64,000 nucleotides of DNA from Pseudomonadota bacterium. GTDB taxonomy: Bacteria > Pseudomonadota > Gammaproteobacteria > UBA1113. This document shows, in pieces, positions 16,867 to 26,051 of this stretch. How positions within the stretch are numbered: the first letter of the stretch is position 1; each line of letters begins with the position of its first letter. The DNA lies in assembly GCA_021778015.1 (NCBI GenBank), contig JAJYCX010000006.1, positions 1-64,000 on the forward strand, given 5' to 3'. A program made the position numbers and the translations under genes. The notes under the pieces are model-generated. The model was not told the DNA's origin, did no database searches, and worked only from the letters and a program-made list of their open reading frames with translations.

Positions 16867-19308
16867 ATGTCTGCTAACTTTAATGAAGTTATAATAAATG
16901 AAAAAGTTTATCAAAAGATAAGCGTCGGTAATTCAAATGATATCAAATGCTTTGCCCTGGGGGAAGAAATAGGCCGAGGTAGTTTTGGTGTGGTCTATGA
17001 AGGCTATGAAATAACAGCAAAGGGAAGTATGGATGAAACCAAGCCCTTGGCAATTAAAATTTACCAGGTGCCTTCAGGCAAAACACAGCAGGAGTTGCAG
17101 AGCTCGCTCGAGAAAGAGGCTGAAATACAGAGAACGAGATTCCCTACCGATGTTTATGCTGTGGGGCGTCATGAAGTCGTGATGATTATGCCTAGGTTTC
17201 CGGGCAAGTCTCTAGATAAATGGATGAGGACTCCTGAATTTGTTCGCTTAACGTTAATCCAGCGCTTGGAATTATCCATTATAGCCATGCAAGCCTATGC
17301 AGAGTTTCATGCCGCGTATGGCGCGGGCCCAGGCCTAAGTCATACCGATCTCAAGCCAGCAAACTTCCTCATCCATATCTATTACGATGAAGAGAAGGAC
17401 CCAGAACATGAACACCCTAAATTTAAATGTCATATCATCGATTTTGCAGATATAAGCGCAAGAACTCCCATGACAATCGCTCCAGAGTGTGTGCACGGCG
17501 AAAAAACTCGACAAAGAACGGATCATGTATTAGAAATGGAAATTTATTCCTTGGTTTCTATTCTGGCACCCATCTTAGGGGAAGATGTTTTATATGAAAA
17601 TAAACTGAACATGTGGGATGAAAATTGTAAGTTTACTTTAGAACGCATGAAAACCTTTCTTAGACAGAAAGGGGTTGATCTTAGTCTTAAAGAAGAGATG
17701 GAAGAACTTATTGAATTGGTTCAGTCTATGCAGCATGAAAATCCTGCCATGAGGCCAACCGATTTAGTGATTGTGAAGACATTAAACCGCGTTATGAGCA
17801 ATTGCTTAAGACAGAAGAAAGGATTGAAAAAAGAAAAAATAGATAATGACACAAAGGCGATAAATGCATTTTTTGCGGCCATTAAGACCGGTAATTTGCA
17901 AGCAGTTCAAGCAACGGATCCGGCATATATAAAATCTTTATTAGACAGATTTTGGTTAGAGGGGCTAATGCCACTAGGGATGGCAATTAAATATGGACAA
18001 TGGGACATTGCGCAACATTTACTTTCTGTAGGTGGCTCCAGTCAAATTACACAAAAAGATGGCTATGGTTTTAATGGTAGGCCTTTATTGCACTTGGCTA
18101 TTTTATCTGAACGGGCGGACTTAGTTGAATTGTTGCTAAAAAATGGCGCTGAGGTTAATCAGGTGGATGCAGACGGTAGAACACCACTGCATTGCGCTAT
18201 TTCAAGACGTTGCAATGTTGATTTAGTGAAAAAACTGCTAGAGAAAGGCGCTGATTTCACTGCGGAAGAGGCTGGCAGAAGAACACCCGTGCAATTAGCA
18301 ATTGCAAATGCTTGCAGCCTTGAGGTAGTGCAGGTATTGATTGAAGAAAAAGAAAAGCAAGTTAAGACGACTAAAAGATACCGGTTGTTTTTAGCCATGC
18401 ATTCCGGCTCTGTTGAATTAGTGAAATGCTTCTATGAACCAACAGCGCTTGATTCAATTCTCGATCAAAAGGGCCAAATATGGTTACATTTTGTCGCTAG
18501 CTCGGGACATGTTCCTTTGGTAGAATTCTTAATTGATGAAATAAACAAAAGTAACGAGGCCCAGAGAGAAAGGGGAGAAAGACCAAAGTATTCTATTGAT
18601 GACACAGATTTAGATGGTAACACAGCATTACATTATGCTGCCATGAAGGGACAGCTTAAAATGGCAATTCTTTTGCTTGAGAAGGGTGCAGATGGTACTA
18701 AAAAGAATAAGGCTAATCATAAATTTCATGAAATCCAGGAGCCTAATGGACTGACTTTACTGCATATAGCGGTTATAAACGGCGATTTAGATGCGGTAAA
18801 ACGTTTAGTTGAACAAAAAGCCAATATAGAAACAAAGAATAGACGAGGCTATACACCGCTGCAATATGCGCTCTTGAGGGAGCATGTTGAAGTGGCGCAG
18901 TATTTGATTGAAAGCGGTGCGGTTATAGATGAGAAAAATAGTGAAGGCGCCACATTATTGCATTTAGCAGCTGCCAAAGGATTGACTGAAATCGTCAAAA
19001 TTTTTAATGACAGAAACCTGGATAAGAACGCACGAGATAATAAGTTGCGTACTCCACTCCATGATGCAATCAGGAAGGGGCATGTTGAAGTCGCGAGATA
19101 TTTGATTGCAAATGGTGCCGATATGAATGCGCTGGATATAAATGGGCAAAAGCCACTAGACTTAGCTACAGCAAAAGAAGTTAAAGACTTATTACTACGG
19201 GGCCAAAAAAAATCTTTTTCGGGAGCATTTTTTCCTGATAGCGCTTCACATTTGCATGCGAAGCCTAATCCCAGCCTAAGCCAAGGTAGCGTCCGTAAAA
19301 GGGTCTAA
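16867..19308 (+). CDS. Ankyrin-repeat Ser/Thr protein kinase 2
   Basis: 813 aa. Kinase domain at about 25-290: GRGSFGVVYE loop, ATP Lys in LAIKIY, H159-T-D161-LKPAN and D192-F-A194, so DFG is changed to DFA as in kinase 1. About 12 ankyrin repeats follow (about 363-778). Start chosen at ATG 16867 behind AAGGTG, the same context as kinase 1; the frame is open to GTG 16852. I see no PmrA-like box in the gap, so expression may depend on kinase 1 or another promoter. The last codons overlap, antisense, a decayed copy of the secreted-protein gene at 22304. Confidence 0.86.
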   Translation: MSANFNEVIINEKVYQKISVGNSNDIKCFALGEEIGRGSFGVVYEGYEITAKGSMDETKPLAIKIYQVPSGKTQQELQSSLEKEAEIQRTRFPTDVYAVGRHEVVMIMPRFPGKSLDKWMRTPEFVRLTLIQRLELSIIAMQAYAEFHAAYGAGPGLSHTDLKPANFLIHIYYDEEKDPEHEHPKFKCHIIDFADISARTPMTIAPECVHGEKTRQRTDHVLEMEIYSLVSILAPILGEDVLYENKLNMWDENCKFTLERMKTFLRQKGVDLSLKEEMEELIELVQSMQHENPAMRPTDLVIVKTLNRVMSNCLRQKKGLKKEKIDNDTKAINAFFAAIKTGNLQAVQATDPAYIKSLLDRFWLEGLMPLGMAIKYGQWDIAQHLLSVGGSSQITQKDGYGFNGRPLLHLAILSERADLVELLLKNGAEVNQVDADGRTPLHCAISRRCNVDLVKKLLEKGADFTAEEAGRRTPVQLAIANACSLEVVQVLIEEKEKQVKTTKRYRLFLAMHSGSVELVKCFYEPTALDSILDQKGQIWLHFVASSGHVPLVEFLIDEINKSNEAQRERGERPKYSIDDTDLDGNTALHYAAMKGQLKMAILLLEKGADGTKKNKANHKFHEIQEPNGLTLLHIAVINGDLDAVKRLVEQKANIETKNRRGYTPLQYALLREHVEVAQYLIESGAVIDEKNSEGATLLHLAAAKGLTEIVKIFNDRNLDKNARDNKLRTPLHDAIRKGHVEVARYLIANGADMNALDINGQKPLDLATAKEVKDLLLRGQKKSFSGAFFPDSASHLHAKPNPSLSQGSVRKRV

Positions 19309-19356
19309 CTGAGCCTTCTGGCCGCGAAAATGGTATGAACCAAGACTAACGATCGT
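19275..19356 (-). pseudogene. Decayed 3' remnant of a secreted-protein gene paralogue
   Basis: Minus-strand sequence here matches the 3' end of the gene at 22304-22717. The stretch CCGTAAAAGGGTCTAA is identical in both and the next 36 bp are about 75% identical. Translated, it reads HFRGQKAQLDPFTDATLA then stop, against HFSGQKTNLDPFTG...LALA in the intact gene. Nothing upstream of about 19356 is recognisable. It overlaps the end of kinase 2. Confidence 0.65.
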
Positions 19357-19432
19357 ATACTTTGACAGGGGGCACTAACACGCTCCATATAGAGCGATAA
19401 TAATTATGTTATTTGTACCTAAACATTAACCC

Positions 19433-19468
19433 CTTAAGAAAGCCTTAATACTGGGCTGCTACTATATT
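19433..19468 (+). promoter_or_regulatory. PmrA-box-like element and -10 box of ankyrin kinase 3
   Basis: CTTAAG (19433-19438), 5 bp, CTTAAT (19444-19449), then 13 bp to TATATT (19463-19468). Same half-site spacing as at kinase 1 and a match to the PmrA box consensus. Confidence 0.6.
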
Positions 19469-19506
19469 CCCATGTGATCGTAAAAAATCAGTTGAAGGGA
19501 ACTAAA

Positions 19507-22224
19507 TTGTCTACTAACTTAGGAATAATAGAAATAGATTGGGAAAAATACTCTCCTTTAATCCTGGGGAAGGAACCCAATGTCAGAAAATTTGCCTGTG
19601 AAAAAACACCGCTGGGTGAGGGCAGCTTTGGCAAAGTGTATGAAGGCTATGAAGTAATAGAGGGCAAAATTGATCTGAATAAACCGCTAGCGATTAAAGA
19701 ATACAAGATGTTTCCAGGCGAAACACAACAAGCAGCACTCAAACGGCTTGATAAAGAGGCTGAACTTCAACGTAAAGAGTATGACACGGAGGTTCTTCCT
19801 ATAGGAGAAAAGGGCGTAGCCACAGTTATGCCTAGACTTCCGGGTAAGCCCGCGCTCGAACTGATTAAAGAATTTCCTAAATTAACCTTAAGTCAGCGCT
19901 TAGAATTAGCTGCTTTGGTAGCACAAACCTATGCGGAATTTCATGCTAGACGTTATCACTGGGTGAAGGGTAAGCTTGAGCTCCGAGAAGGCCTGAGTCA
20001 CACGGATTTAAAACCAGATAATTTTCTTATAGACATAACCTACGATGAAGAGACAGACCCCGAACATAGACACCCTAAATTCAAATGCCATATCATCGAT
20101 TTTGGGGATACGGAGATTAAAACACCGGTTACAACTGCACCAGAATGCGTACATGGAGAAATAATTAAAGAACCCGTAGATCATGTGCTAGAAATGGAAA
20201 CGCATGCCATGGTCTCTATTCTTGCACTCATTTTAGGCGAGACTGTTTTATATAAAAGCGAGAACACCTGGAGTAAAGGCTCTAAGTTTACCTTGAGAGA
20301 GATGAGAAATTCTCTTAGGACAGAAGGTAAAGATTTGGGACTCGAAACAGAAATAGAAGAAGTGATTGAAGTGGTTGACTCTATGCGTGCTGAAAATCCA
20401 GCCACCAGACCTAGTGATTTGGCTATCGTTAAAGTTTTAAATAAGGCCAGGATTGCTTTTTTACGAAAAGAATTAGGCCAGTCAAATGATATAGATGAGG
20501 AAACAAAAAAGGTCGATAAATTTTTTGCTGAGATTAAAGCGGGAAGATTAAAGTCTGTTAAAAAAGAATATAAACGAGCGTTATTGTCTGTTGTGAACCT
20601 AGAAGGTTTAACAGCGTTAGGGGTGGCGGTTAAATATGGTCACTATGATATTGCAAAATACCTATTGAAACAATACTCCAAGACTAAAGAGAAAAAGATT
20701 GCAGTTAAACAAACTGATGGTAATGGTAGAACTTTGTTACATTTGGCTATCCTGGCTAAACGCGCTGATCTAGTTGCATTATTGCTTGAAAATGGTGCCG
20801 ATGCTAATCAGCCAGATGCAGACGGTAGAACACCATTGCATTGCGCGCTTGCCATGCGTTGCGATGATAAATTAGTGCAGCTGTTGCTTGAAAGAGGCGC
20901 TGATGTTTCTAAAAAAAACCAGCATAAAAAAACACCGTTACAATCGGCCATTACGAACGCTTGTAGCCTTAAAGTAGTAGAAGCCATCCTTAGCCCGCCA
21001 GCGTTGATTGAGAAAAGTAGCAAATCTTTTTCTATAAAGAAGATCGGTCTGGCCATTAAGAACTTTTTTAACCCTAAAAAAGAAAAAGTTTTGCTTAAAA
21101 AGAGTGAACAGCCTTCTGTTCCTTCCCATTCCAAAATAGAACTATTGCGTTGCGCTGTTTTATCTGGCTCGATTGAACTGGTGCAACATTTCTGGTTCAA
21201 TGAAGGCTTGACGCAAAATCCTTGGTTGCTTCATCTTGCTGCTCAATCAGGCCATGTTGAAGTGGCAAAATTCTTGCTTAAGAAAGGGGCTAATATCAAC
21301 GCATTCGATAAGCATGGTTATAGGCCGCTAGAGTATGCAGCTGAGATGGGGCAAGTTGAAATGGCATGCTTCTTGCTTGCGCAGCGCGCGCTGAATCGTG
21401 AAAAGAATTGTGGGAAAAAATTTCATGCAATAAGAAACTTTAAGGGCGATGCTTTACTGCATTTGGCAGTTGCTAGCGGCAACGACAGGCTAATAAAACT
21501 TCTGATTAAAGAAAAAGCTGATATTAATATAACAGATAACAATAACAGAACACCACTACATTTGGCAGTTGCTAGCGGCAACGACAGGCTAATAAAACTT
21601 CTGATTAAAGAAAAAGCTGATATTAATATAATAGATAATAATAAAAGAACACCCTTGCATTTAGCCATTTTGACAGAACAGGTTAATTTGATAGAGTTAT
21701 TGATTCTAAACGGCGCTGATCTTCGCATGATAGATAATGAAGATTTGAAAAAGTTGCAGCGATACACGGGCATGTTGAGGCGTTTGGATCGAAATGGTAT
21801 CAAAATAGATCCACTTGATAGTAAGCCACAAATGGTTGAAAGTAGCGCTAAGGTTGAAAACAAACCATTATCCCCAGTCGCGAAGAAGGACATTACACCA
21901 GAAGCAACGTTAGCTGAAAACAAACCATTATCCCCAGTCGCGAAGAAGGACATTACACCAGAAGCAACATTAGCTGGAAACATACCATTATCCCCAGTCG
22001 CGAAGAAGGATGCTATACCCGTACAACCCGTGGCAAACGTCGTGGATATTACAAGATGTCATCATCGTGGCAAAACATCATCAGTGATCTATAAGAATGA
22101 AAACCCTGCCATTAAACCAGCAACTGCGGCATGCAGTAGTACGTTCTTTTATAATGATAGCTCACAGGCTGCGGCTGCTCGCGCAAGAAGGCATAATGCC
22201 ATCCCTCTTTTCCGCAGAGGATAA
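19507..22224 (+). CDS. Ankyrin-repeat Ser/Thr protein kinase 3
   Basis: 905 aa from a TTG start. The paralogues begin AAAATGTCTGCTAA and this gene has AAATTGTCTACTAA with GAAGGGA 6 bp upstream, so TTG 19507 is preferred to GTG 19474. Kinase domain: GEGSFGKVYE loop, ATP Lys in LAIKEY, H165-T-D167-LKPDN and an intact D198-F-G200. About 10 ankyrin repeats (about 364-748) are split by a basic insertion after the fourth. Repeats 8 and 9 are almost identical in DNA. The C-terminus holds three 20-residue repeats of the type NKPLSPVAKKDITPEATLAE and a Ser/Ala/Arg-rich tail. Only this paralogue keeps DFG. Likely translocated effector (inference). Confidence 0.87.
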   Translation: MSTNLGIIEIDWEKYSPLILGKEPNVRKFACEKTPLGEGSFGKVYEGYEVIEGKIDLNKPLAIKEYKMFPGETQQAALKRLDKEAELQRKEYDTEVLPIGEKGVATVMPRLPGKPALELIKEFPKLTLSQRLELAALVAQTYAEFHARRYHWVKGKLELREGLSHTDLKPDNFLIDITYDEETDPEHRHPKFKCHIIDFGDTEIKTPVTTAPECVHGEIIKEPVDHVLEMETHAMVSILALILGETVLYKSENTWSKGSKFTLREMRNSLRTEGKDLGLETEIEEVIEVVDSMRAENPATRPSDLAIVKVLNKARIAFLRKELGQSNDIDEETKKVDKFFAEIKAGRLKSVKKEYKRALLSVVNLEGLTALGVAVKYGHYDIAKYLLKQYSKTKEKKIAVKQTDGNGRTLLHLAILAKRADLVALLLENGADANQPDADGRTPLHCALAMRCDDKLVQLLLERGADVSKKNQHKKTPLQSAITNACSLKVVEAILSPPALIEKSSKSFSIKKIGLAIKNFFNPKKEKVLLKKSEQPSVPSHSKIELLRCAVLSGSIELVQHFWFNEGLTQNPWLLHLAAQSGHVEVAKFLLKKGANINAFDKHGYRPLEYAAEMGQVEMACFLLAQRALNREKNCGKKFHAIRNFKGDALLHLAVASGNDRLIKLLIKEKADINITDNNNRTPLHLAVASGNDRLIKLLIKEKADINIIDNNKRTPLHLAILTEQVNLIELLILNGADLRMIDNEDLKKLQRYTGMLRRLDRNGIKIDPLDSKPQMVESSAKVENKPLSPVAKKDITPEATLAENKPLSPVAKKDITPEATLAGNIPLSPVAKKDAIPVQPVANVVDITRCHHRGKTSSVIYKNENPAIKPATAACSSTFFYNDSSQAAAARARRHNAIPLFRRG
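21460..21631 (+). repeat. Recent tandem duplication of one ankyrin unit
   Basis: Positions 21460-21532 are repeated without change at 21559-21631, an offset of 99 bp or exactly one 33-residue ankyrin repeat. Confidence 0.9.
21855..22014 (+). repeat. 60-bp in-frame tandem repeat in kinase 3
   Basis: Units start at 21855, 21915 and 21975. The first two are identical except near their ends and the third is partial and diverged. They encode three proline- and lysine-rich 20-residue repeats. Confidence 0.9.
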
Positions 22225-22264
22225 ATGCAGTGTAAGGTCATAAATTTCATCTAGAAAAAGGAAA

Positions 22265-22288
22265 GGCTGCTTTGGAATCAAAGCAGCC
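22265..22288 (-). terminator. Terminator of the secreted-protein gene
   Basis: GGCTGCTTTG (22265-22274) and CAAAGCAGCC (22279-22288) form a perfect 10-bp stem with a 4-nt loop. Read on the minus strand it is followed by TTTCCTTTTTC. Confidence 0.8.
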
Positions 22289-22303
22289 CAGACAAATTCG
22301 GTC

Positions 22304-22717
22304 TTAAGCCAAGGCAAGGTGGAAGGTAGCACCCGTAAAAGGGTCTAAGTTAGTCTTTTGGCCACTAAAGTGACATGAACCACCGCTGGTGCTGGTGATG
22401 GATATCTTCAAAGCGGAACTGACCTTAGCCGTAAAAGAGCAGACCTGGGTGTTATTTGAAAAAACATTAAAACTCATGGCGATACCGCTTAAATCTTTTG
22501 CATTGGCAAAAAACGGTAAGTGCCCAGAAATATGTGTGCTATTGTTGCTTTGTGTAACCTTTACAAAAGAAGGCAACGATTGGCTAGGCACAATCTTAAT
22601 AGCTGCAGGCTTGCTGGTGCTGGTTAAGAAGGTAACGCTAGGATCGCTACCATTGTCGGCTAAAGCCGTGGCACATAAAGCAGTTAAAGCCAGTAAACTC
22701 ATTAAACGCTTAGACAT
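22304..22717 (-). CDS. Small secreted protein of unknown function
   Basis: 137-138 aa. ATG 22717 is preceded by GAGAGG; the frame is open further but lacks a better start. The N-terminus MSKRLMSLLALTALCATALA is a Sec signal peptide, probably cut after ALA. The mature part is beta-rich with two cysteines (VCSF, SCHF) that could form a disulfide. I recognise no family. A degenerate copy of its 3' end lies at 19275-19356, so this gene was once paired with more than one kinase gene. Confidence 0.75.
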   Translation of the reverse strand: MSKRLMSLLALTALCATALADNGSDPSVTFLTSTSKPAAIKIVPSQSLPSFVKVTQSNNSTHISGHLPFFANAKDLSGIAMSFNVFSNNTQVCSFTAKVSSALKISITSTSGGSCHFSGQKTNLDPFTGATFHLALA

Positions 22718-22946
22718 TGCATGACCTCTCATAAGTTGGTTAAGTATCAAAAGTGTACATATTTTAACCGATTTTGGGGTGTAAAAGCAAGCCTTTTTGG
22801 TCTTTTTTAGCACATTATTTTATTTTTATACATAAAACAAGGACTTAGCTTTAATTAAAAGGGCAATAAGCCTAATTTACTTGACTTTAAGACCCGTCTA
22901 CCTTAATGTTCACCCTGAATAATCTAGCTCTATAGGAGATGTCGTA

Positions 22947-23588
22947 GTGTCTTTAGAACAATGGCTTAAAAAATTACTGCCCAAACAGGAGCGGTTTTTT
23001 GCTATTTTAAGCGAGCAAGTCCGTGTTTTGCGGCGTATGACCCAATACCTGCAAAAATTCTCCGAACCAGGTGCTGCGAATAATGAAGAATTTTATATTC
23101 ATTGCCATGAAATAGAACAGCAAGGGGATGAATTGGTTAAAGAAATGGCTGGGACTCTGGCCAAAACCTTTGTGACACCCTTAGATAGGGAAGACTTATA
23201 TCATTTATCGGTATTGACCGAAAATGCGCTGGATGCATGCGATGAAGCGGCGCGACAATTTAAATTATTACCCGCAAAAGAAAAACATGACAATATTACG
23301 GTGTTTCTAAACGTACTAGATGAAACAGCGCAATATTTAGTGGGCAGCATAGATGCTTTGGCCAGTAGAAAATTTTCTGTTATCGTCGCCAACGACGAAC
23401 AAGTCAAGCGTTTAGAAAAAACCGCCGATGGCTATTATCGTGAACAAATTACTGAGTTATTCAATAATTGCCATGACATGAAATTATTGTTTATTGAAAA
23501 AGAAATCATTGAGAAGTTGGAAGAAGCCAGCGATCAAATGGCACACTTAAGTACCTTTCTAACGAATTTAGCGGTTAAACATGGTTAG
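22947..23588 (+). CDS. PhoU-like DUF47 protein, partner of Pit transporter
   Basis: 213 aa, all-helical DUF47/PhoU-related protein. Typical segments are HEIEQQGDELVKEMAGTLAKTFVTP followed by DREDLYHL (given as two blocks), with conserved acidic metal-ligand positions. Members are encoded next to Pit-type transporters and are thought to regulate phosphate uptake. The start is GTG 22947 with AGGAG at 22936-22940. It overlaps pit by 8 bp, giving translational coupling. Confidence 0.9.
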   Translation: MSLEQWLKKLLPKQERFFAILSEQVRVLRRMTQYLQKFSEPGAANNEEFYIHCHEIEQQGDELVKEMAGTLAKTFVTPLDREDLYHLSVLTENALDACDEAARQFKLLPAKEKHDNITVFLNVLDETAQYLVGSIDALASRKFSVIVANDEQVKRLEKTADGYYREQITELFNNCHDMKLLFIEKEIIEKLEEASDQMAHLSTFLTNLAVKHG

Positions 23589-24585
23589 TGTTTTATTTTT
23601 TGTTATTGCTGTAGCGCTGATTTTTGATTTTATCAATGGCTTTCATGATACAGCCAATGCTATCGCCACGGTTGTGTCTACGCAAGTATTAAGCTTGCGC
23701 CGTGCGGTAATGATGGCGTCATTTTTTAATTTTGTAGGCGCTTTATCGGGAACGGCCGTAGCAACCTTAATTGCCACCGGGCTTGCTGACCCCGCTGCTG
23801 TCACACAGCTTGTGATTTTGTGTGCCTTGTTGGCGGCATGTTTGTGGAATTTAATTACCTGGCGTTTAGGGTTGCCTTCTAGTTCCTCACACGCCTTAAT
23901 CGGTGCCTTAGCGGGCGCAGTAGTAGCACATGCAGGATGGGCTGCTTTTTACTGGCATACGCTGTATAAAAAAGTATTGTTGCCTTTAGTATTATCACCC
24001 ACGCTAGGTTTTGTATTAGGTTTCTTACTGATGGTGATTCTTCTATGGTTGTTTTTGCCCTTTAGCGCGCGTATAGGCACTACTGTTTCCAAGCGGCTGC
24101 AATTGTTATCTTCTGCAGCTATGGCTTTTTCACATGGTTCCAACGATGCACAAAAATCCATGGGTATTATCGCTTTGGCCTTGGTTATATTTGGTCAAAC
24201 ACATTTTTTACCAGCGTGGCTTATTGCGCCTGAACACATCATCCCCAAAGCAGTTATCATTGCTTGTGCTACCGCCATGGCGTTGGGTACTTTAGCAGGC
24301 GGTAAGCGTATCATTAAAACAATGGGGCAGCGTATTATTAAAATTACCCCACTGCAAGGTGTTGCTGCCGAAACCTCTGCTGCCATTACTATTTTTGGTG
24401 CCAGTCTATTGGGGATCCCTGTGTCTACTACGCATTGTATTAATGCCAGTATTATGGGCGTAGGTGCAACTAAGCGTTTATCAGCAGTGCGTTGGGGTGT
24501 GGCTGGAAATATAGTGATTGCGTGGATCTTAACTCTGCCGTGCAGCGCATTGTTGGCATTTTTGTTGTATAAAGTAATTGGTTAA
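23581..24585 (+). CDS. pit: Low-affinity inorganic phosphate transporter (Pit family)
   Basis: 334 aa inner-membrane transporter with about 10 segments. The duplicated PiT signature is visible as DFINGFHDTANAIAT in the N-half and SHGSNDAQKSMGII in the C-half. Pit carriers import metal-phosphate complexes with protons. Its start lies inside the DUF47 gene. Confidence 0.95.
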   Translation: MVSVLFFVIAVALIFDFINGFHDTANAIATVVSTQVLSLRRAVMMASFFNFVGALSGTAVATLIATGLADPAAVTQLVILCALLAACLWNLITWRLGLPSSSSHALIGALAGAVVAHAGWAAFYWHTLYKKVLLPLVLSPTLGFVLGFLLMVILLWLFLPFSARIGTTVSKRLQLLSSAAMAFSHGSNDAQKSMGIIALALVIFGQTHFLPAWLIAPEHIIPKAVIIACATAMALGTLAGGKRIIKTMGQRIIKITPLQGVAAETSAAITIFGASLLGIPVSTTHCINASIMGVGATKRLSAVRWGVAGNIVIAWILTLPCSALLAFLLYKVIG

Positions 24586-24658
24586 TTGCGATAGATTGTT
24601 TGCGAGCCGTCGTGTCCAAAATAACTCGGTGAAATATAATTAACCTAGGAAATGAAAC

Positions 24659-26032
24659 ATGAAAGGGATGCTTCGCAAAAAAAAAATTGAAGATTTCTCT
24701 AGTGACGATCTCCTTGGTTCTAAACATTTAAAGCGTTGCCTGACCGCGCTGGATTTAACTTTACTGGGCATAGGTGCGGTGATCGGTGCCGGTATTTTTA
24801 TTTTAACCGGCATTGCCGCAGCTACGGAGGCAGGCCCTGCCATTACCCTATCTTTTGTTATCTCCGGTTTAGCTTGTGCATTTTCGGCGTTGTCTTATGC
24901 TGAATTGGCTTCAGCCATTGGCGGCTGTGGTAGTGTATATGGTTATGCTTATGTGGGATTTGGCGAAATCTTTGCCTGGATTATAGGCTGGGACTTAATG
25001 TTAGAATATGCGGTTGCTTGTGGCGCAGTGGCCATAGGTTGGTCGGCATATTTTAATAAAGTGTTGACTCTTTTTAAATTACAAATCCCACAACAATTTT
25101 TAACAAGTCCTCTTGCAGGCGGTATTTTAGATCTACCCGCTTTTCTGATTATGATGACGGTGACCTTACTGCTAGTTTTGGGTATAAAGAATAGCGCTAG
25201 AGTGAATGCAACTATCGTTGGGATTAAATTAGTGGCCATCGCTATTTTTATTGCGGTGGCATCGCCGTATGTCAATTTTAATCATTGGATTCCCTTTATG
25301 CCTTTTGGGTGGAATGGAGTGATGGCAGGCGCAGGGATGGTTTTTTTTGCTTATATAGGCTTTGATGCGGTGTGTACTGCTGCAGAAGAAGCGATCAATC
25401 CTAAACGAGATTTGCCCAAAGGTATTATTGGCTCATTGATTATTTGCACCTCGATTTATGTGTTAGTTGCAGGATTGTTAACTTTAGTGGTGCCTTACAG
25501 TAGTTTAAATACCGCCTCGCCGGTGTCGGATGTGCTAATACGTCTAGGGCATGGGTTGGCGGGCAGCCTGATTGCCGTGGGTGCTTTGGCGGGATTAACC
25601 ACTGTGATGTTAGTGATGTTTTATGGTATGAGTCGAATAACTTATGCCATGGCACGCGATAATTTATTACCTAAATTTTTGACCGAAGTGCATCCAAGAT
25701 ATCATACTCCCGCACGCATTTTATTATTAGCGGGGGTGATTATTGCAGGTGTTGCAGCGATATTACCCATTAAGGATATTGCAGAATTAGTGAATATAGG
25801 TACTTTGGCTGCCTTTTTAATGGTGAATAGTGGCGTCATTATGTTGCGTTACAGTCAGCCCAACATGGTACGCCCTTTTCGCACCCCTTTTGGTATTCTG
25901 CTTCCCAGTTTGGGCATAGTGTTTTGCATTTATTTAATGATAAGTTTACCGTGGGTCACTTGGCTGCGGTTTGTAGTTTGGTTTGTGTCGGGCTTAATTT
26001 TTTATGGGGTGAATTTTTTTCGTAGAAAGTAA
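24659..26032 (+). CDS. APC-superfamily amino acid permease (cationic amino acid transporter type)
   Basis: 457 aa, about 12 transmembrane segments. The first helix carries the APC substrate-binding motif GIGAVIGAGIFILTG; the sixth region has FFAYIGFDAVCTAAEEAINP, typical of the CAT/YfnA group. Probably imports an amino acid, useful for an auxotrophic host-dependent bacterium; the exact substrate cannot be read. AGGAAATGAAAC with ATG 24660 area shows a weak Shine-Dalgarno sequence. Convergent with hemY; a long hairpin lies between. Confidence 0.9.
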   Translation: MKGMLRKKKIEDFSSDDLLGSKHLKRCLTALDLTLLGIGAVIGAGIFILTGIAAATEAGPAITLSFVISGLACAFSALSYAELASAIGGCGSVYGYAYVGFGEIFAWIIGWDLMLEYAVACGAVAIGWSAYFNKVLTLFKLQIPQQFLTSPLAGGILDLPAFLIMMTVTLLLVLGIKNSARVNATIVGIKLVAIAIFIAVASPYVNFNHWIPFMPFGWNGVMAGAGMVFFAYIGFDAVCTAAEEAINPKRDLPKGIIGSLIICTSIYVLVAGLLTLVVPYSSLNTASPVSDVLIRLGHGLAGSLIAVGALAGLTTVMLVMFYGMSRITYAMARDNLLPKFLTEVHPRYHTPARILLLAGVIIAGVAAILPIKDIAELVNIGTLAAFLMVNSGVIMLRYSQPNMVRPFRTPFGILLPSLGIVFCIYLMISLPWVTWLRFVVWFVSGLIFYGVNFFRRK

Positions 26033-26051
26033 AACGTAATGCCTTTCTCCA

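Noticed and set aside
21423..21983. 186-aa open frame on the minus strand of kinase 3
   Set aside because: It mirrors the repeats of the ankyrin gene; no ribosome-binding site and no recognisable protein.
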